Positions 36,098-47,140 of a stretch of DNA of 64,000 nt are shown here, in pieces. Position 1 is the stretch's first letter; every line of letters starts with the position of its first letter. The notes under the pieces are model-generated. The model was not told the origin of the DNA. It worked only from the letters and a program-made list of their open reading frames with translations, and did not search any database. The stretch spans positions 1 to 64,000 of the forward strand of contig WTPW01000500.1 of NCBI GenBank assembly GCA_009809945.1, written 5' to 3'. Source of the DNA: Gigaspora margarita. Lineage: Eukaryota; Glomeromycota; Glomeromycetes; Diversisporales; Gigasporaceae. The translations under genes and the position numbers were made by a program.

Positions 36098-36398
36098 TGA
36101 GGTCTTGCTTATATTTTTATTAAATAATTTATATAAGGCCTTGTTTGTATTTTTATTAAATAATCTATATAAGGTCTTGCTTGTATTTTTATATGAGGCC
36201 TTGCTTGTATTTTTATTAAATAATTTATATAAGGCCTTGTTTGTATTTTTTTAAATAATTTATATGAGGCCTTGCTTGTATTTTTATTAAATAATTTATA
36301 TAAGGCCTTGCTTGTATTTTTATTAAATAATTTATATGAGGCCTTGCTTGTATTTTTATTAAATAATTTATATAAGGCCTTGCTTGCATTTTTATTAT
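36098..36398. repeat. 36-bp tandem repeat, nine units
   Basis: The unit contains AAGGCCTTGCTTGTATTTTT and TATTAAATAATTTATAT. Nine AGGYCTTG words are present, some units shortened. From the fourth to the ninth, the base before AGG alternates G and A, so recent growth was probably by 72-bp dimers. The open frame on the minus strand at 36225-36431 (QARPYINYLIKI repeats) results from the period being a multiple of three. Confidence 0.9.
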
Positions 36399-36584
36399 AT
36401 ATAAGTAGCTATATAGTGAACTATATAACAACTAAAATTGTACAGTAACAAATATATAAATTACAAGCAAAAATAAAAGCTCAGACTAATTTATATGTGA
36501 TCTAAACTTACTAGAATCACCTAGATTTGAATAGATAAAATGTAATTTGTAGAGATACTACATTTGATCCATATTGTGGACAAA

Positions 36585-36900
36585 TACTAATTTTATAAAG
36601 GGCATGGCCTACTAATAGACATGTATTAGAATTTGTATGATGTTAATTGGAAAGACAACAAAGACAAATAAAAGTAAGTACTTTATATTGTTGTTGTTTC
36701 ATATAAGGGGAGTGTTGTTTCGTAGTTAGTCTTATCATGTTGAAGATAAATATTGTTGGCTTTTTTCCAATAAGCAAAGCTAGAACAGTATGGTTTCCAT
36801 ATTTGCTCATAAGACATTTATAATATTTTTAGCAGGATTTTATAATTGTTTGAGATGCTTGTTTAAAAGAAATGTCAAAGAGTTGTAGGTCTTGAATTAG
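36585..36900 (-). other. Coding-like relic, unassigned
   Basis: A minus-strand frame near 36800 reads MSYEQIWKPYCSSFAYWKKA followed by NNIYLQHDKTNYETT, with protein-like composition. No family recognised and no intact gene around it. Confidence 0.25.
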
Positions 36901-37359
36901 AGGAGTTGGAATAAGCCCCTTGAGAGTAGAGTCTAGTGAATAAGGATAAAGGAAGGTTGGACAGGACTGAAGAATAGGTGAGTATGAATTAACTGTATTA
37001 GACTACTATATTATGAAAAGGATAGATCTATTTGGAACTGTGTACAGTTTCTGATATGGCTAAGTAATCAAAGAAATAAATCTTACTTTGAATTTGACTT
37101 AAATTAAAATTTTGAATTTATTAAAAATTTTGCTTAGAAATTTTTTAAATTAATCAAATATTTCAAATATTTAATCAATCAAATTAAATATTTATCAATT
37201 TGAAATTGATTTAATTAGAAAATTTTGTAATAGAATTTGATTTGAGATCAAATATCTGATCAAATCAATCAAATCAAATTGTAGCTTTATTTAATTACTA
37301 TAAGATAATTAAATTATAAAAAAATATAAAAAACTTGAGAAACTAATAATAAGAATAAT

Positions 37360-37740
37360 TCTTGCAACAAATAAAGCACCAAATTGAACAATGCTAATAG
37401 CAAAAGAAAATTATAACCTATATTTTCGAATTGATGAAAAAGAACCACCATTTTGATAATACTAGCAACAAAATAACTGCTAATTTTGATGATACCAGTG
37501 ATGAAAATAAGACACTAATAACAAAGGAAAAAGTACTGAATGCAATAACACCAACAACAAAGGAAGAAGTACCAAACATGATGTCGCCAACAATAAAGAA
37601 GAAGCATGAAATTGACAACAACTATAACAAAAAACAAAAGTACTGAACTATGAAAAAGAAGTATAGTAACTAATGCCTAAAGAAAAAAACCAATATGAGC
37701 ATTAGTACTAATTAAAAAAAAACAATAAAAAGGATGAATA
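37360..37740. repeat. A-rich, T-poor low-complexity tract
   Basis: Dominated by words such as ACAACAAAG, GATGA, CAATAA and AAAGAAG, with few T. It keeps a 60-70 codon frame open on both strands, which I attribute to composition. A similar tract is at 56330-56860. Confidence 0.5.
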
Positions 37741-37779
37741 AAAGATTTTATTTATATCCATACTGTGTGACCAATGATT

Positions 37780-38060
37780 ATTACCACTGGTTATTTGTAG
37801 TGATTTAAGCCACATGTTTTTAGTCAGCTGGCTTAGCCAGTTGACTAAATCATCAGCTAAGTTGCTGGCTAACGGTTAACTATTGGTCTACATTCAGAAT
37901 ATTTCGCAAAATATAGCTCGTATCTTATGTTCATTTATTTTCATTTCAGATTCTTATAATAGTTAGCTTTTAGCCGCATTAGCCAGCTGATCACATTACA
38001 TCGACTGGCTTAACTGCGGCAGTCTTAGCTGGCTTAATCTCTAGTTAATTATTTGTATTC
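37780..38060. repeat. Degenerate inverted-repeat element with AGCCAGCTG words
   Basis: GATTTAAGCCA near the left end and GATTAAGCCAGCT read from the right; several CAGCTGGCTTAGCC-like palindromes lie between. From here CpG is again common, up to about 46.3 kb. Confidence 0.4.
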
Positions 38061-38176
38061 AGGGTCGTAATCTTTATTTGGATATCGGCAAAAATTTGGA
38101 AAAATATGGATTTTGGACGGCATTACGATAATTTAGGCCATGTCATGTGACAAGTGATGATCCAAAGTTAACCCCC

Positions 38177-38575
38177 CTAGCGTCACCATTCTAAAAAATT
38201 TCGCTACTAATTCGCCAACCAATCAGATTTCGAGATCAGGTGTAACGCGAAAAAACGCGAAAAATCAACCCAAACCAAAAAATCGTTCATAAACCAACAT
38301 TTTACCTATGAAACTGCTTACTGCGCACTATCAAAAAGTTTTCCTTATGAAATTTTGGTATTAAATAGACTCTTTCTAACCTAGTTTAATAGAAGACCCT
38401 AACCCTAATTTAACTGCGAAAAATTTATAGCGAAATTTTTTAGGTTGGTGACGCTAGGGTCTTAATCCAAAGTTTGCATCGTTTCATAGCTAATTATTTA
38501 AGACCCTATCATCACCTTGAGTTTTAATTTTATCAGATAACGAAATTTTTTTAGGGTGGAGACACTAGGGTGGTT
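38177..38575. mobile_element. Inverted-repeat element plus a partial repeat of its end
   Basis: CCCTAGCGTCACCATTC then AAAAAATTTCGCT on the left recurs inverted at about 38430-38459 (AGCGAAATTTTTTAGG, GGTGACGCTAGGG). A second, diverged end (CGAAATTTTTTTAGGGTGGA, then GACACTAGGG) follows at about 38540-38571. The core has AGGTGTAACGCG and CCCTAACCCTAA and belongs to the dispersed family also seen at 46249 and 51243. Confidence 0.6.
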
Positions 38576-38578
38576 CTT

Positions 38579-38690
38579 ATTCCTCCGAAAATAAGCACCC
38601 TTTTCTTGCACATAATGCGGGCCAAGGCTGTCATAATTTTGGCCAAAATTGACTTAATGTAGGCCAGGGATGCTCATTTTCGGAGAAATA
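38579..38690. mobile_element. Small MITE with TCCGAAAATAAGC ends
   Basis: TTCCTCCGAAAATAAGCACC on the left and, inverted, ATTTCTCCGAAAATGAGCA on the right enclose about 75 bp. Confidence 0.65.
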
Positions 38691-38748
38691 CGGTATTATA
38701 TGTGATCAAAAGGCGATTTTGAACCAATAACCCATTTTTTATTATTTT

Positions 38749-38828
38749 TTTTGGTCGCATACTAGATATGAAGTTTTGATTGGCCGATTCTCGGCCAATC
38801 AAATTTCATATCTAATATGCGATCAAAA
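38749..38828. repeat. 80-bp hairpin
   Basis: Arms of 38-39 bases: TTGGTCGCATACTAGATATG then TTGATTGGCCGA, followed at once by the inverse. A cruciform or stem-loop is expected. Confidence 0.75.
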
Positions 38829-39767
38829 AAATATCCACTATATTTAAAACTAATCTGTTCAATATCGGTATTATGTTGCAATTTCTGACGATTGAAAGCC
38901 CGATTTTCATGCTATAAATATGGAAAAAATTGGACATTCTTATTATAAGAACTGTACAATAATATATTGATAAAAACTCATAAATTGTATTTATTTGGAT
39001 TTTGCGCAAAATTTATTTCTAAAATTTTACGTGGCCTGTTTATAGTTAAATTCTTTAATAATAATAAAATAATACGCCCCTTCATGATCATCCAATAATC
39101 ATTGTGCAATAAAACAAAGAGTTTTTTTTTTAAAAAAAAAAATCGCTTATTTTTCAATAATTTGCTTATGAACGACGCTTTGGGTTCTAACAAAAAAGGT
39201 TCCCGATTCAATTTTATATATGATTTCTTCTACCTTTAACCTGCTAATATCCAACGTTAAGTTGTTTTTAAGAAAAAAAAAGGTGTGGGGATCACCTGGG
39301 TGATGAATAAACTATTTCTAATATAAAAAATCTCTTACGAGAAAGTTAACAGATCTTACTATGACTTATCATTATATGTTGTTTATTTTTTAAAAAAAAT
39401 CAAAGTTTCTGTAAGTCTTTTCTTTTTTTTTTATTTGTTTTGAGGCTTTGATTTTATTATCATGCAATATTCAATTTTTTTAATAATTTTTATAAGAAAT
39501 AAGATTATTTTATTATTAATCTCAAATTATATTACGAAACAAATTATATCTAGAAAATATTCAAAAAAATGCATTTTTTCTTGCAACATTCAGATCTATC
39601 TTTTATTTTAAACATTGTCAATTTTTAGTACAAGCTTTAATACAGGAGGCTTTTGTGATAACAATCAATAAGCTTCAGGGAAAATTTTAAATTACTGTAT
39701 GTTGATTTATACATACCTTTCTATATCTTTCTTATAATCAGTTATACGTTGTCTATTTAAGCGTTAC

Positions 39768-39822
<55 letters not shown>

Positions 39823-40787
39823 ATGGTTGATATTTAACAGGGATAGTAATAAATCATGTTGGTCTCAATTTTAGCATTTTTTATTCGGAAGAAGTTCAAA
39901 ATAATACTTATGAACCTTTTACTAATCAAAATTAAGAAGCTAACAGATTGAATAACATAATTTGAATGCTACTTAGTATGCCAGTTAACTTACCATCCAT
40001 TATCATTACATGCTTTCATAAAAATTTATGTCTGTGACAGCATGTTGCCTGCATAATGGCTACATATTTAGTAGCATTCAAATCATGACATTCAATATGC
40101 TGACCTTAATTTGACCAGTGTTTTTCTAATTTTTAGCTGAATTGTTTTATCAGATAAATACTTTTATATTTAATAATTTTTTTCTAATTTATTTAATCAA
40201 TGAAAGTTTACTTTATACAGTATTTAATTTTATATGATACTGAATTGTATTTTCTTCTTCGCATGAATTTATCAATTAATTTTCTGCTTTCGATAATCTC
40301 CGACACAAGAATTATATACAAATATTTAATGTTCTCATAGGATTGTGTTACGAATACTTATAATTTTTTTTAATTTAGTTTTCAAATCATCTCTTTATAC
40401 GATTAAGTATCAAATTTACAAAATTTTAACAAACGTTATGCGCCTTTTGTTTATCAAATACAGACCACATCGTAACATTATTAGCATAATTAAATGTTAG
40501 AAAATTATTTCTATAATTTATATATATTCAATATTCAATTTTTTTTTATTTTTAATAACAATTTTATTTAATAAATTTACATATTATATGTAAAAAATAC
40601 CGGTTACTTATGTTCCTACACTTTTTTTTTACGCATCCTAAATGACAATATCTTATTTGACAATTTTTATTATTGCATCACTATTTAAAGAATTGAAGAT
40701 TGTATATATACGCATCTATTAAACTTAAATAAATCTATTGTTATTTTGTTTCCCAAAATAAGCTGCAAAATATATTATATTATTAAC
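38829..40787. other. No gene; long poly-A and a short inverted repeat
   Basis: A run of about 48 A at 39773-39820. An inverted pair AATTTGAATGCTACT lies at the two ends of 39959-40084. The open frames on the minus strand at 38812-39211 have no recognisable domain. Confidence 0.5.
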
Positions 40788-41293
40788 TAGGGTGCAGGAA
40801 AAAAAGGCCTGTTTATTTTTGAAATTTTGAAGGTTATAAAAAACAATATTACACAATTGGTGCTTAAGCCTAAATTAGTATATATAATTATAATTAGTTT
40901 GATAAACTCACTTTTAGCAATTGGGCTCCATTTGTATCTCTTACTTGCCTGCTGCCCAAGGCAAAATTCTATTGTAAAATACCGGAGATTCCATTTGATA
41001 AGTTGATTTCCGGCATAGTTTTAAAACGGTCGGAAATGTTATAATATAAATATATTGCAGGAGTTTCTAAATTTTAGGTTACCGAAAAAAAATGCAGGTT
41101 ACGACATGCCGAAATTTTGTGCCCTTGCTGCTGCCAGTAGCAAGTCTTCAAAGTCAGATGAATCGGGCCGGGCCGGGCCGGACTAGAATCAACCCACCTG
41201 ACTTTAAAGACTTGCTACTGGCAGCAGGCACGAAACTTAAGTACCAATTGTGTAATATTGAAAAATAAACCGGGCCATTTTTCACGCACCCTA
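40788..41293. mobile_element. Inverted-repeat element, hAT-like, carrying a GC-rich hairpin
   Basis: Starts TAGGGTGCAGGAAAAAAAGG and ends with the inverse of TAGGGTGCGTGAAAAATGG; AATATTACACAATTGGT also recurs inverted. TATTATTAAC lies at 40778-40787 and 41295-41304, suggesting a target duplication of about 8-10 bp. Inside, at 41128-41231, arms of about 29 bases (CTGCTGCCAGTAGCAAGTCT) enclose a loop with GGGCCGGGCCGGGCCGG. Confidence 0.7.
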
Positions 41294-41482
41294 TTATTAT
41301 TAACATACTTCGTTTTTATTATTTTACCTTATATGTACGTGCGTTTATTACTTTTATTTATCAGTTGTGGAAATATGATGCCAATTGCATTTTAGTGCAA
41401 CATTTCTGCATATCAGTGTGCTATTTTTAAATTAGCCGTTAGCGTAAGCAACGGGTCACTTATTAGTATTATATTAATATTC

Positions 41483-41640
41483 TAAGTAACCAGGTTTACT
41501 TTTAAAGCTTTGTCACTATTATGATATTCAGGATAATATGCTTTATTATATTCCTCAGAGAACGAAATCGTCATGATCTTGAATAAAGTTTACGTATTTG
41601 TATTCAGCAAATATTCAAATAAAAACAGTTGAATTGTTTA
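41483..41640 (+). promoter_or_regulatory. Upstream copy of a promoter-like direct repeat
   Basis: CTAAGTAAC, TTATATTCCTCAGAGAACGA, GATCTTGAATAA and TACGTATTTGTATTCAGCAA occur in the same order at 43458-43592, beyond the BTB gene. Here they lie 150-310 bp before the ATG and so could be its promoter region. Confidence 0.5.
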
Positions 41641-41790
41641 TTTATTCGACAAAATTGTATTCAACTAATTTTTGTGCGACAGTGTTTTCCCACTTACATA
41701 CGTACAAACAAGATACAACAAGTACATAAGTATTTTTTGAAAAATCTGGGTTTACAAATTTAATTGAAACTTTATATACGAAAAAAAAAA

Positions 41791-43332
41791 ATGGAAGTTA
41801 AAAATTTTGAAAGACTTTCAAACAATTATATTGGACTTCTTGAAAAAGGAAATGACTTTAATGTAATCATTAAAGTAGGAGATTATACAGATACAAGGGA
41901 ATTTAAAGCACATTCAGTCATTTTAAAATGCAGGTCTTCTTATTTTCAGGATAAATTAGAAAATATCATCAAAGATACTGATAGTATTATAAAAATTGAT
42001 CTAGAATCTCAAGTTTCTATCCAACAATTTGAATTAATTATTAAGTAAGTCATATGATAAATTTAATATTTTACAGTATATGTACAATATGTAGATTTTT
42101 AACTTTTTCTAATAATTAGATATATCTATGGAGGTTTCGTATCTCTGGAAAATTTTGATGCCCAATTTATTTTTGATCTTATTTTAGTCGCTGATGAGTT
42201 TCTTCTTGAAGAATTGGTTGAATCTCTTGAGGCTCATTTAATTAAGTCTAAAGCTCACTGGTTACGCTCTCATTTTTCTTATGTTTATAAAACATGCTTC
42301 GAAAATAGCAAACTAGAAGAATTACAAAAATGGTGCAACGACATTTTGGTAAAACATCCAAGCATTGTTTTTGATTCTGAGGATTTTGATTCCCTTAACG
42401 AAAATGCATTGATTTCACTTATTAAACGTGATGATTTGCAAATGGAAGAGATAAAAATTTGGAATTGTGTTATAAAGTGGGGAATTGCACAAATTCCTGA
42501 TTTATCTTCTGATCCTGAGGATTTGTCTGATGAAAATTTTGCGACTTTAAAAGTTACTCTGAAAAATTGTTTATCTCATATTCGTTATTTTCAAATGTCT
42601 GGTAAAGATGTTGTAAATTATGTATATCCATATTCTAAACTTCTTGGAGAAAAAATTTGGAAAGATCTAATTAAAAGTCTTTTATCATCTGATTATAAAG
42701 TTACTTCAACAGTTCTACCACCTCGTAATATTCAAAAATCAGAATTACCAACTAGATTGACACAACCATTTTCAACAGTTATTAATGAAGAACATGCAGC
42801 TGAAATTGCATCATGGATTGATAAAAATACCGTTACATATAATACAAGAAATAATCCATATGAATTTAAATTACTTCTTCGTGGAAGTAGAGATGGATTT
42901 ACCCGTGAATCTTTTTGGAATTTATGCAATATGAAAGCAAATACTGTTACAGTCATAAAAGTGAAAGGTAGTGATAATATTAAAAGAATTTTTGGTGGAT
43001 ATAATCCAGTTGCATGGGATAATAGGATAAATGGTTATATTGGTTGTCAAGATAGCTTTATTTTTTCATTAAAAAGATATACAGCCCAAAATTCTATTTT
43101 AAGTCGTGTTAAAAACCCAGCAAATGCTATTTGTAATCGTACTATTTATGGTATAAATTTTGGAGGTGGTCATCTTGCTATGTTTGTAGAAAATAATGAA
43201 CAGGATAATGGTTGCCTTACTAATTATTATGGACATTATGAAAAACCCATTGGTATTGAATCGCTTAATAATTCACAATGTTATATTGTAAACGAATATG
43301 AAGTGTTTCAAATTCATAAGAAGTCTAAATAA
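41791..43332 (+). CDS. BTB-BACK-TLDc domain protein
   Basis: Exons 41791-42044 and 42120-43332 encode 488 residues; the 75-bp intron starts GTAAGT and ends AATTAG, splitting a Lys codon. I start at the ATG of MEVKNFERLSNNYIGLLEKG, preceded by a run of A. A BTB fold covers about 20-120 (DFNVIIKVG, REFKAHSVILKCRSSYF, YIYGG), a BACK region about 125-235 (ALISLIKRDDLQMEEIKIW), and a TLDc domain about 300-485 (ELKL-like FKLLLRGSRDGF, GFTRESFWNLCN, FGGYNPVAW, FIFSL, GINFGGGHLAMF, YEVFQI). BTB-BACK proteins often act as Cullin-3 adaptors, and TLDc domains are linked to oxidative-stress protection and V-ATPase binding; the combination is heavily expanded in Rhizophagus. All domains look intact. Direct repeats flank the gene. 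Confidence 0.93.
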
Positions 43333-43457
43333 AATTAATCGCTATCGAGTTATCATCAATTTAATCCCGATTTGACGATTTATATTTTATTATGTAAATC
43401 GGCTTTGATCTATCGCTATTTATTGGACTGCAGGATATAATTAATATCTTAAATAAC

Positions 43458-43592
43458 TAAGTAACAAGCTATGGCTATATTACAATACTCAGGAGATTAC
43501 TCTTTACCATATTCCAAAGAGAAAAAAAAAACATCGTAAAGATCTTGAATAATACTTACGTATTTGTATTCAGCAAATATTAGAATAAAAAT
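43458..43592 (+). repeat. Downstream copy of the promoter-like repeat
   Basis: CTAAGTAAC, CCATATTCCAAAGAGAA, GATCTTGAATAA and TACGTATTTGTATTCAGCAA parallel 41483-41640. No BTB coding sequence follows in the next kilobase, so if it is a promoter copy its gene has gone. From 43593 to 44338 nothing else is recognised. Confidence 0.55.
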
Positions 43593-44338
43593 TTTTTAAT
43601 TATTGTACAGCCATATTATTGACGACTACACTAAAAATTCTCATATTTGTACAATTTATATCATCGCTGTTGTTTTTTTATAACTTAATTTTTGATCTAA
43701 AAAAGAAATAAAGTTAAAAAAAAACACACGAAGAAAAGAAAACGTTTAAATATGCGATTTAAACTATACGAAAGTGAACAATCAGTGAATTTGCGGAATT
43801 GGTTTACATGTGTATGTAAAACAAACTTAAATTTTAGTAACTTTAATTACATTGATATATATAAAATAATTTAAGGAGTAATTGACTATAAACTATTCGT
43901 GAATATTAATCAGAAAATCAGTAATTCAATTGTAATAGCATTAAAATAACTGCCAATTAGTATCATTATTTTTTTTATTTCGAACTACAAAACAAAAATC
44001 TGATTTATTGTTACGTGTTCAGAGTGCTTGCATTTTTTTTTAATTAATAGTACGATCCCGTTTTGTGTAACATGCAACTTTTTTGACGCTACTTATGCTA
44101 ATTTTTTTAAAAAAATCCTATTTTAATAATGATTTTATGTGTTCATTTAATGAAATAAAGACGTTTTCAAATGTTGATCTTATTACGACATTCCAAATCT
44201 TTAACAGGTAATTACGATACAGTATTCTTGAAATTTGTGACTATTGCCACATTCTCGAACACACATATGATTTGATTGCTGGATCTGTAATTTCTTTCGA
44301 GTTGACAGTAAGTCAACAGATCGAAAAGACAGCTAAGC

Positions 44339-44527
44339 AGTGATGCCAACAATTGCATGGGTAACTAAATTTGTTAGGGCATGCATGACAGTAACGTGAC
44401 AGATATAAAACGAGGACCGGTGGCCTAATAGCAGTCCTCCAATCCGCTCCTCCCTGCCCTCTCCAGTAGAATCCTGCCATTTTTGCATACTGTAAAATGT
44501 GCACAAAGTTGAGCTTCGGCTAATCAT
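44339..44527. other. GC-rich island with a hAT-like end
   Basis: CAGTGATGCCAACAATTGC at 44339 resembles a hAT terminus, but no partner end was found nearby. Bases 44400-44480 are strikingly C-rich on this strand (CCTCCCTGCCCTCTCC). Two overlapping minus-strand frames of about 60 codons cover it; neither is recognised. Confidence 0.35.
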
Positions 44528-44539
44528 GTGATAGTCTCG

Positions 44540-44845
44540 ATGACCACTCAGTCGAACAAATCCCGATTTCGTAAATACAATACCGTTATCAACAACATCG
44601 ACAATAATAATGAACTATGCTATAAAGTCGGCTCTTCTTTGCACGGCATTTTTTTTGGTTATTATTTTATATCTTTGTTTGCGCATAACATTAAAAGAAA
44701 GAAAATCAAAAAAGGATTATATTTTTTGACTGACTCTATTTCAAATTCTTTAACATTATTATATAAACTTGTCTTAATAATTACGCAACAAAGCTATGAT
44801 ACAATCCACCCTAAATCTACAATTAAAAAACAAGAAGATTTCTAG
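44540..44845 (+). CDS. Hypothetical protein, 101 residues, weakly supported
   Basis: ATG at 44540 opens MTTQSNKSRFRKYNTVINNI and runs through a hydrophobic stretch (SLHGIFFGYYFISLFAH) to a basic, polar end. No domain, homolog or intron is recognised, and codon use is not decisive. It may be chance. Confidence 0.25.
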   Translation: MTTQSNKSRFRKYNTVINNIDNNNELCYKVGSSLHGIFFGYYFISLFAHNIKRKKIKKGLYFLTDSISNSLTLLYKLVLIITQQSYDTIHPKSTIKKQEDF

Positions 44846-45334
44846 GAGAGTTATTTAATCTACTAAAAGTTCTTCAAATAACTTTCTGAATTTGTATTCC
44901 ATAAGAAAAAATTTTTTAATTTTTTAAATAGTCTTTAACGTTACTGAAATAAAAAAGTTCATTATAAAGAGGTTCGTTGTACTGTATATAGTCGACCGTA
45001 AATAAAAAAAAAACTTTATCAAATAAATTATTAACTATACAAATTTATTAATTTTTTTGTTAAAAAAGAAAAAAAAAAAGATTCCTTAAATAATAGTAAA
45101 AATACCGGAGCCTACATTTAGTAAATAGTGGAATAATTTCTCTTACATATTCGCTAAAAGAGTTTATTGCATAAAAAATAAGTGGTTATCGATTTCAAAG
45201 TGACATTATTTTCCAATTTACAAAATAACGTACAGTGCAGCACACGTAATTCAAATAATAATCGATTAAATCCCGGAATTAGTATCCAAATCGACACATG
45301 CCCATCCGGAGCGCAACCTAGTGTACACATTTAC

Positions 45335-46191
45335 TAGAGATGGACAAGTTTAGTAAGGGAAGTGCAGTAAATCACGTAATTTTCTGGGGGGTCCCCATCT
45401 ATCACGTCCTATATATATATATAGTATAAATAGCCAATAATATTGAAGTAAAATCGATTTTTGGTTAATCGCAGATAGTTGCTACATGGTAAAGTCTAAA
45501 TTCTACTATATTAATCGATAATTATCGATTATGTAAACTTATTTGGAAAACCAAAATACACATATCCTGAAATTTTTATTAAAATTAAAGAATTCTTTAT
45601 TATTTAACTTTTAATTTTTACGTTCGTCGAATATATTTTTTTAAAAAATTTTAATTTTTCTGTCGAACGTAAAAATCAAAAGTCGATTAATAAAACATTC
45701 TCTAATACTTATGAAAATTTTGTGATAAGTGTATTTTGACCTCTTGAATATGTTTACTTAAGCGATTCTGATCGATTTGCTTAGTAAAATTTAGACTTTA
45801 CTATGTAGCAACTTTTGTCGATTGTGGGGTAGCTTATTTTCAGGTCAAAGACATTTTTGAGTTTTTTTTTAAATATTATAAAATTTGATTGGTCAATAGT
45901 CGTATCACTAGGGGGTCAGGACCTATGTAAACCCTAATCACGTAATTTACGCACTTCCCTAAAGTTTTATTACTTATTATTCTGATTATTTACTTTCTGA
46001 TTACTTTTTGTGTAATAAGTAATAATAAGTTTGATATAAGCAAGAACTTAACCTGATCAGCAAATTATTGAGTTTAAAGTTTGCCTTTCAGTTTTATTTA
46101 AGTAAAATTAATAATTGTTATTCATCATAAGGAAAATGCATTTGTAAATATTGAGGTATAAAACTAAGTAATTATTCCTTGCCCATCTCTA
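45335..46191. mobile_element. hAT-like non-autonomous element with 8-bp target duplication
   Basis: Starts TAGAGATGGACAAG and ends CTTGCCCATCTCTA; ACATTTAC lies outside both ends (45327-45334, 46192-46199). Subterminal AAGGGAAGTGC and AATCACGTAATT recur inverted on the right. TAGAGATGG-type termini with 8-bp duplications are typical of hAT elements. There is no transposase; the middle is taken by the element at 45467-45825. Confidence 0.85.
45467..45825. mobile_element. Nested long-hairpin MITE, copy 2
   Basis: TTGCTACATGGTAAAGTCTA, ATGTAAACTTATTTGGAA and ACGTTCGTCGA on the left all recur inverted on the right; the centre is TTTTTTTAAAAAATTTT. Same family as 9664-10018. Confidence 0.75.
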
Positions 46192-46248
46192 ACATTTACA
46201 GTGTTCCCTGCAATCTGGACCCATGATTAGAGATCACGAGTTAGCTGT

Positions 46249-46571
46249 GCCCAAAAAACTACCCCAAGAACATCTCCAAAAATTCTGTGCAAACAAATCA
46301 GATTTCAAGATTAGGTGTAATATTACACAATCAGAAAAATTCAAAACAAACGTTCACTTTGTCAAAAATTGCCTGTTTCTTGAAAAGCTGCATAGGAAAC
46401 CACCTTTCATATTCTAACAAAAAAAATTTCTCATCAAATTTTAGTATATACTAATACTCTTCTAACATTGTCCTAATCTTACTCTAATATTAACCTAATA
46501 TTAAGGCTTTATTACTCTAAATTTTGTTGCACAAAATTTTTGAAGGTGTTTTTGGGATAGTTTACCCAAAA
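46249..46571. mobile_element. Dispersed inverted-repeat element with AGGTGTAAT core
   Basis: ACCCCAAGAACATCTCCAAA on the left matches, inverted, TTTGAAGGTGTTTTTGGGAT on the right. The core TCAAGATTAGGTGTAAT and the CCTAATCTTACTCTAAT run resemble 38177-38459 and 51243-51544. The open frame at 46223-46417 is inside it and not a gene. Confidence 0.6.
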
Positions 46572-46850
46572 TGTCAGATCTGCTATTTCTGCTAGATCAG
46601 CTGCTTAAACCATTTGAAATTAATTTTTCAGTTAACATTACTTTCCTAGACACTCAGAAAAGAGGGTGGAGGGTAAATAAAATGAACATATAAAATAATC
46701 AAATTATTTATTAATATAGTAAATCTATTATTATGAATTAACTTCAAGTTAAATTTAGTCTAGAGATTCTAGTTGAGTTGCTAATTAAGTTAGATAAATT
46801 TGATTCAGTAGTTAACATTTTATTCCTTTTATAAAAGAGAGAAGCAAAAA

Positions 46851-46923
46851 TAATAAATAAATAAAAATAGATAGATAAATAAATAAATAAACAAATAAAT
46901 AAATAAATAAAATAAATAAATAT
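46851..46923. repeat. AAAT/GATA microsatellite
   Basis: About 70 bp of AAATA repeats with a GATAGATA interruption. It creates the minus-strand open frame at 46744-46929. Confidence 0.9.
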
Positions 46924-47140
46924 AGTCATAGAGCATGTCCTCTTAAAATAAGTTTAAAATAATTTTATAATAAAAATTTAAATAAAAACATATAAATTTA
47001 CTACAGTACCAGACAGCATAAGGCATCTACTCTATTCAATAGAATGCCAATTTTTAATGCTTATATAATTAATTCTGATTGGCTAATTTTGATGTAATTG
47101 ATTCTACTTGGTTAATTAATCATATATATTTTCTTATTTT

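Noticed and set aside
36098-36398. CRISPR-like array
   Set aside because: Units are contiguous and repeat throughout; there are no unique spacers and the genome is eukaryotic.
36225-36431. Repeat protein in the 36-bp tandem array
   Set aside because: Created by a period divisible by three; no start context or domain.
37418-37646. Overlapping open frames on both strands
   Set aside because: Explained by T-poor low-complexity composition.
44412-44435. GACCGGTGGCCTAATAGC resembling the 5' end of a tRNA-Arg
   Set aside because: The match ends after the D arm; no anticodon arm or B box follows.
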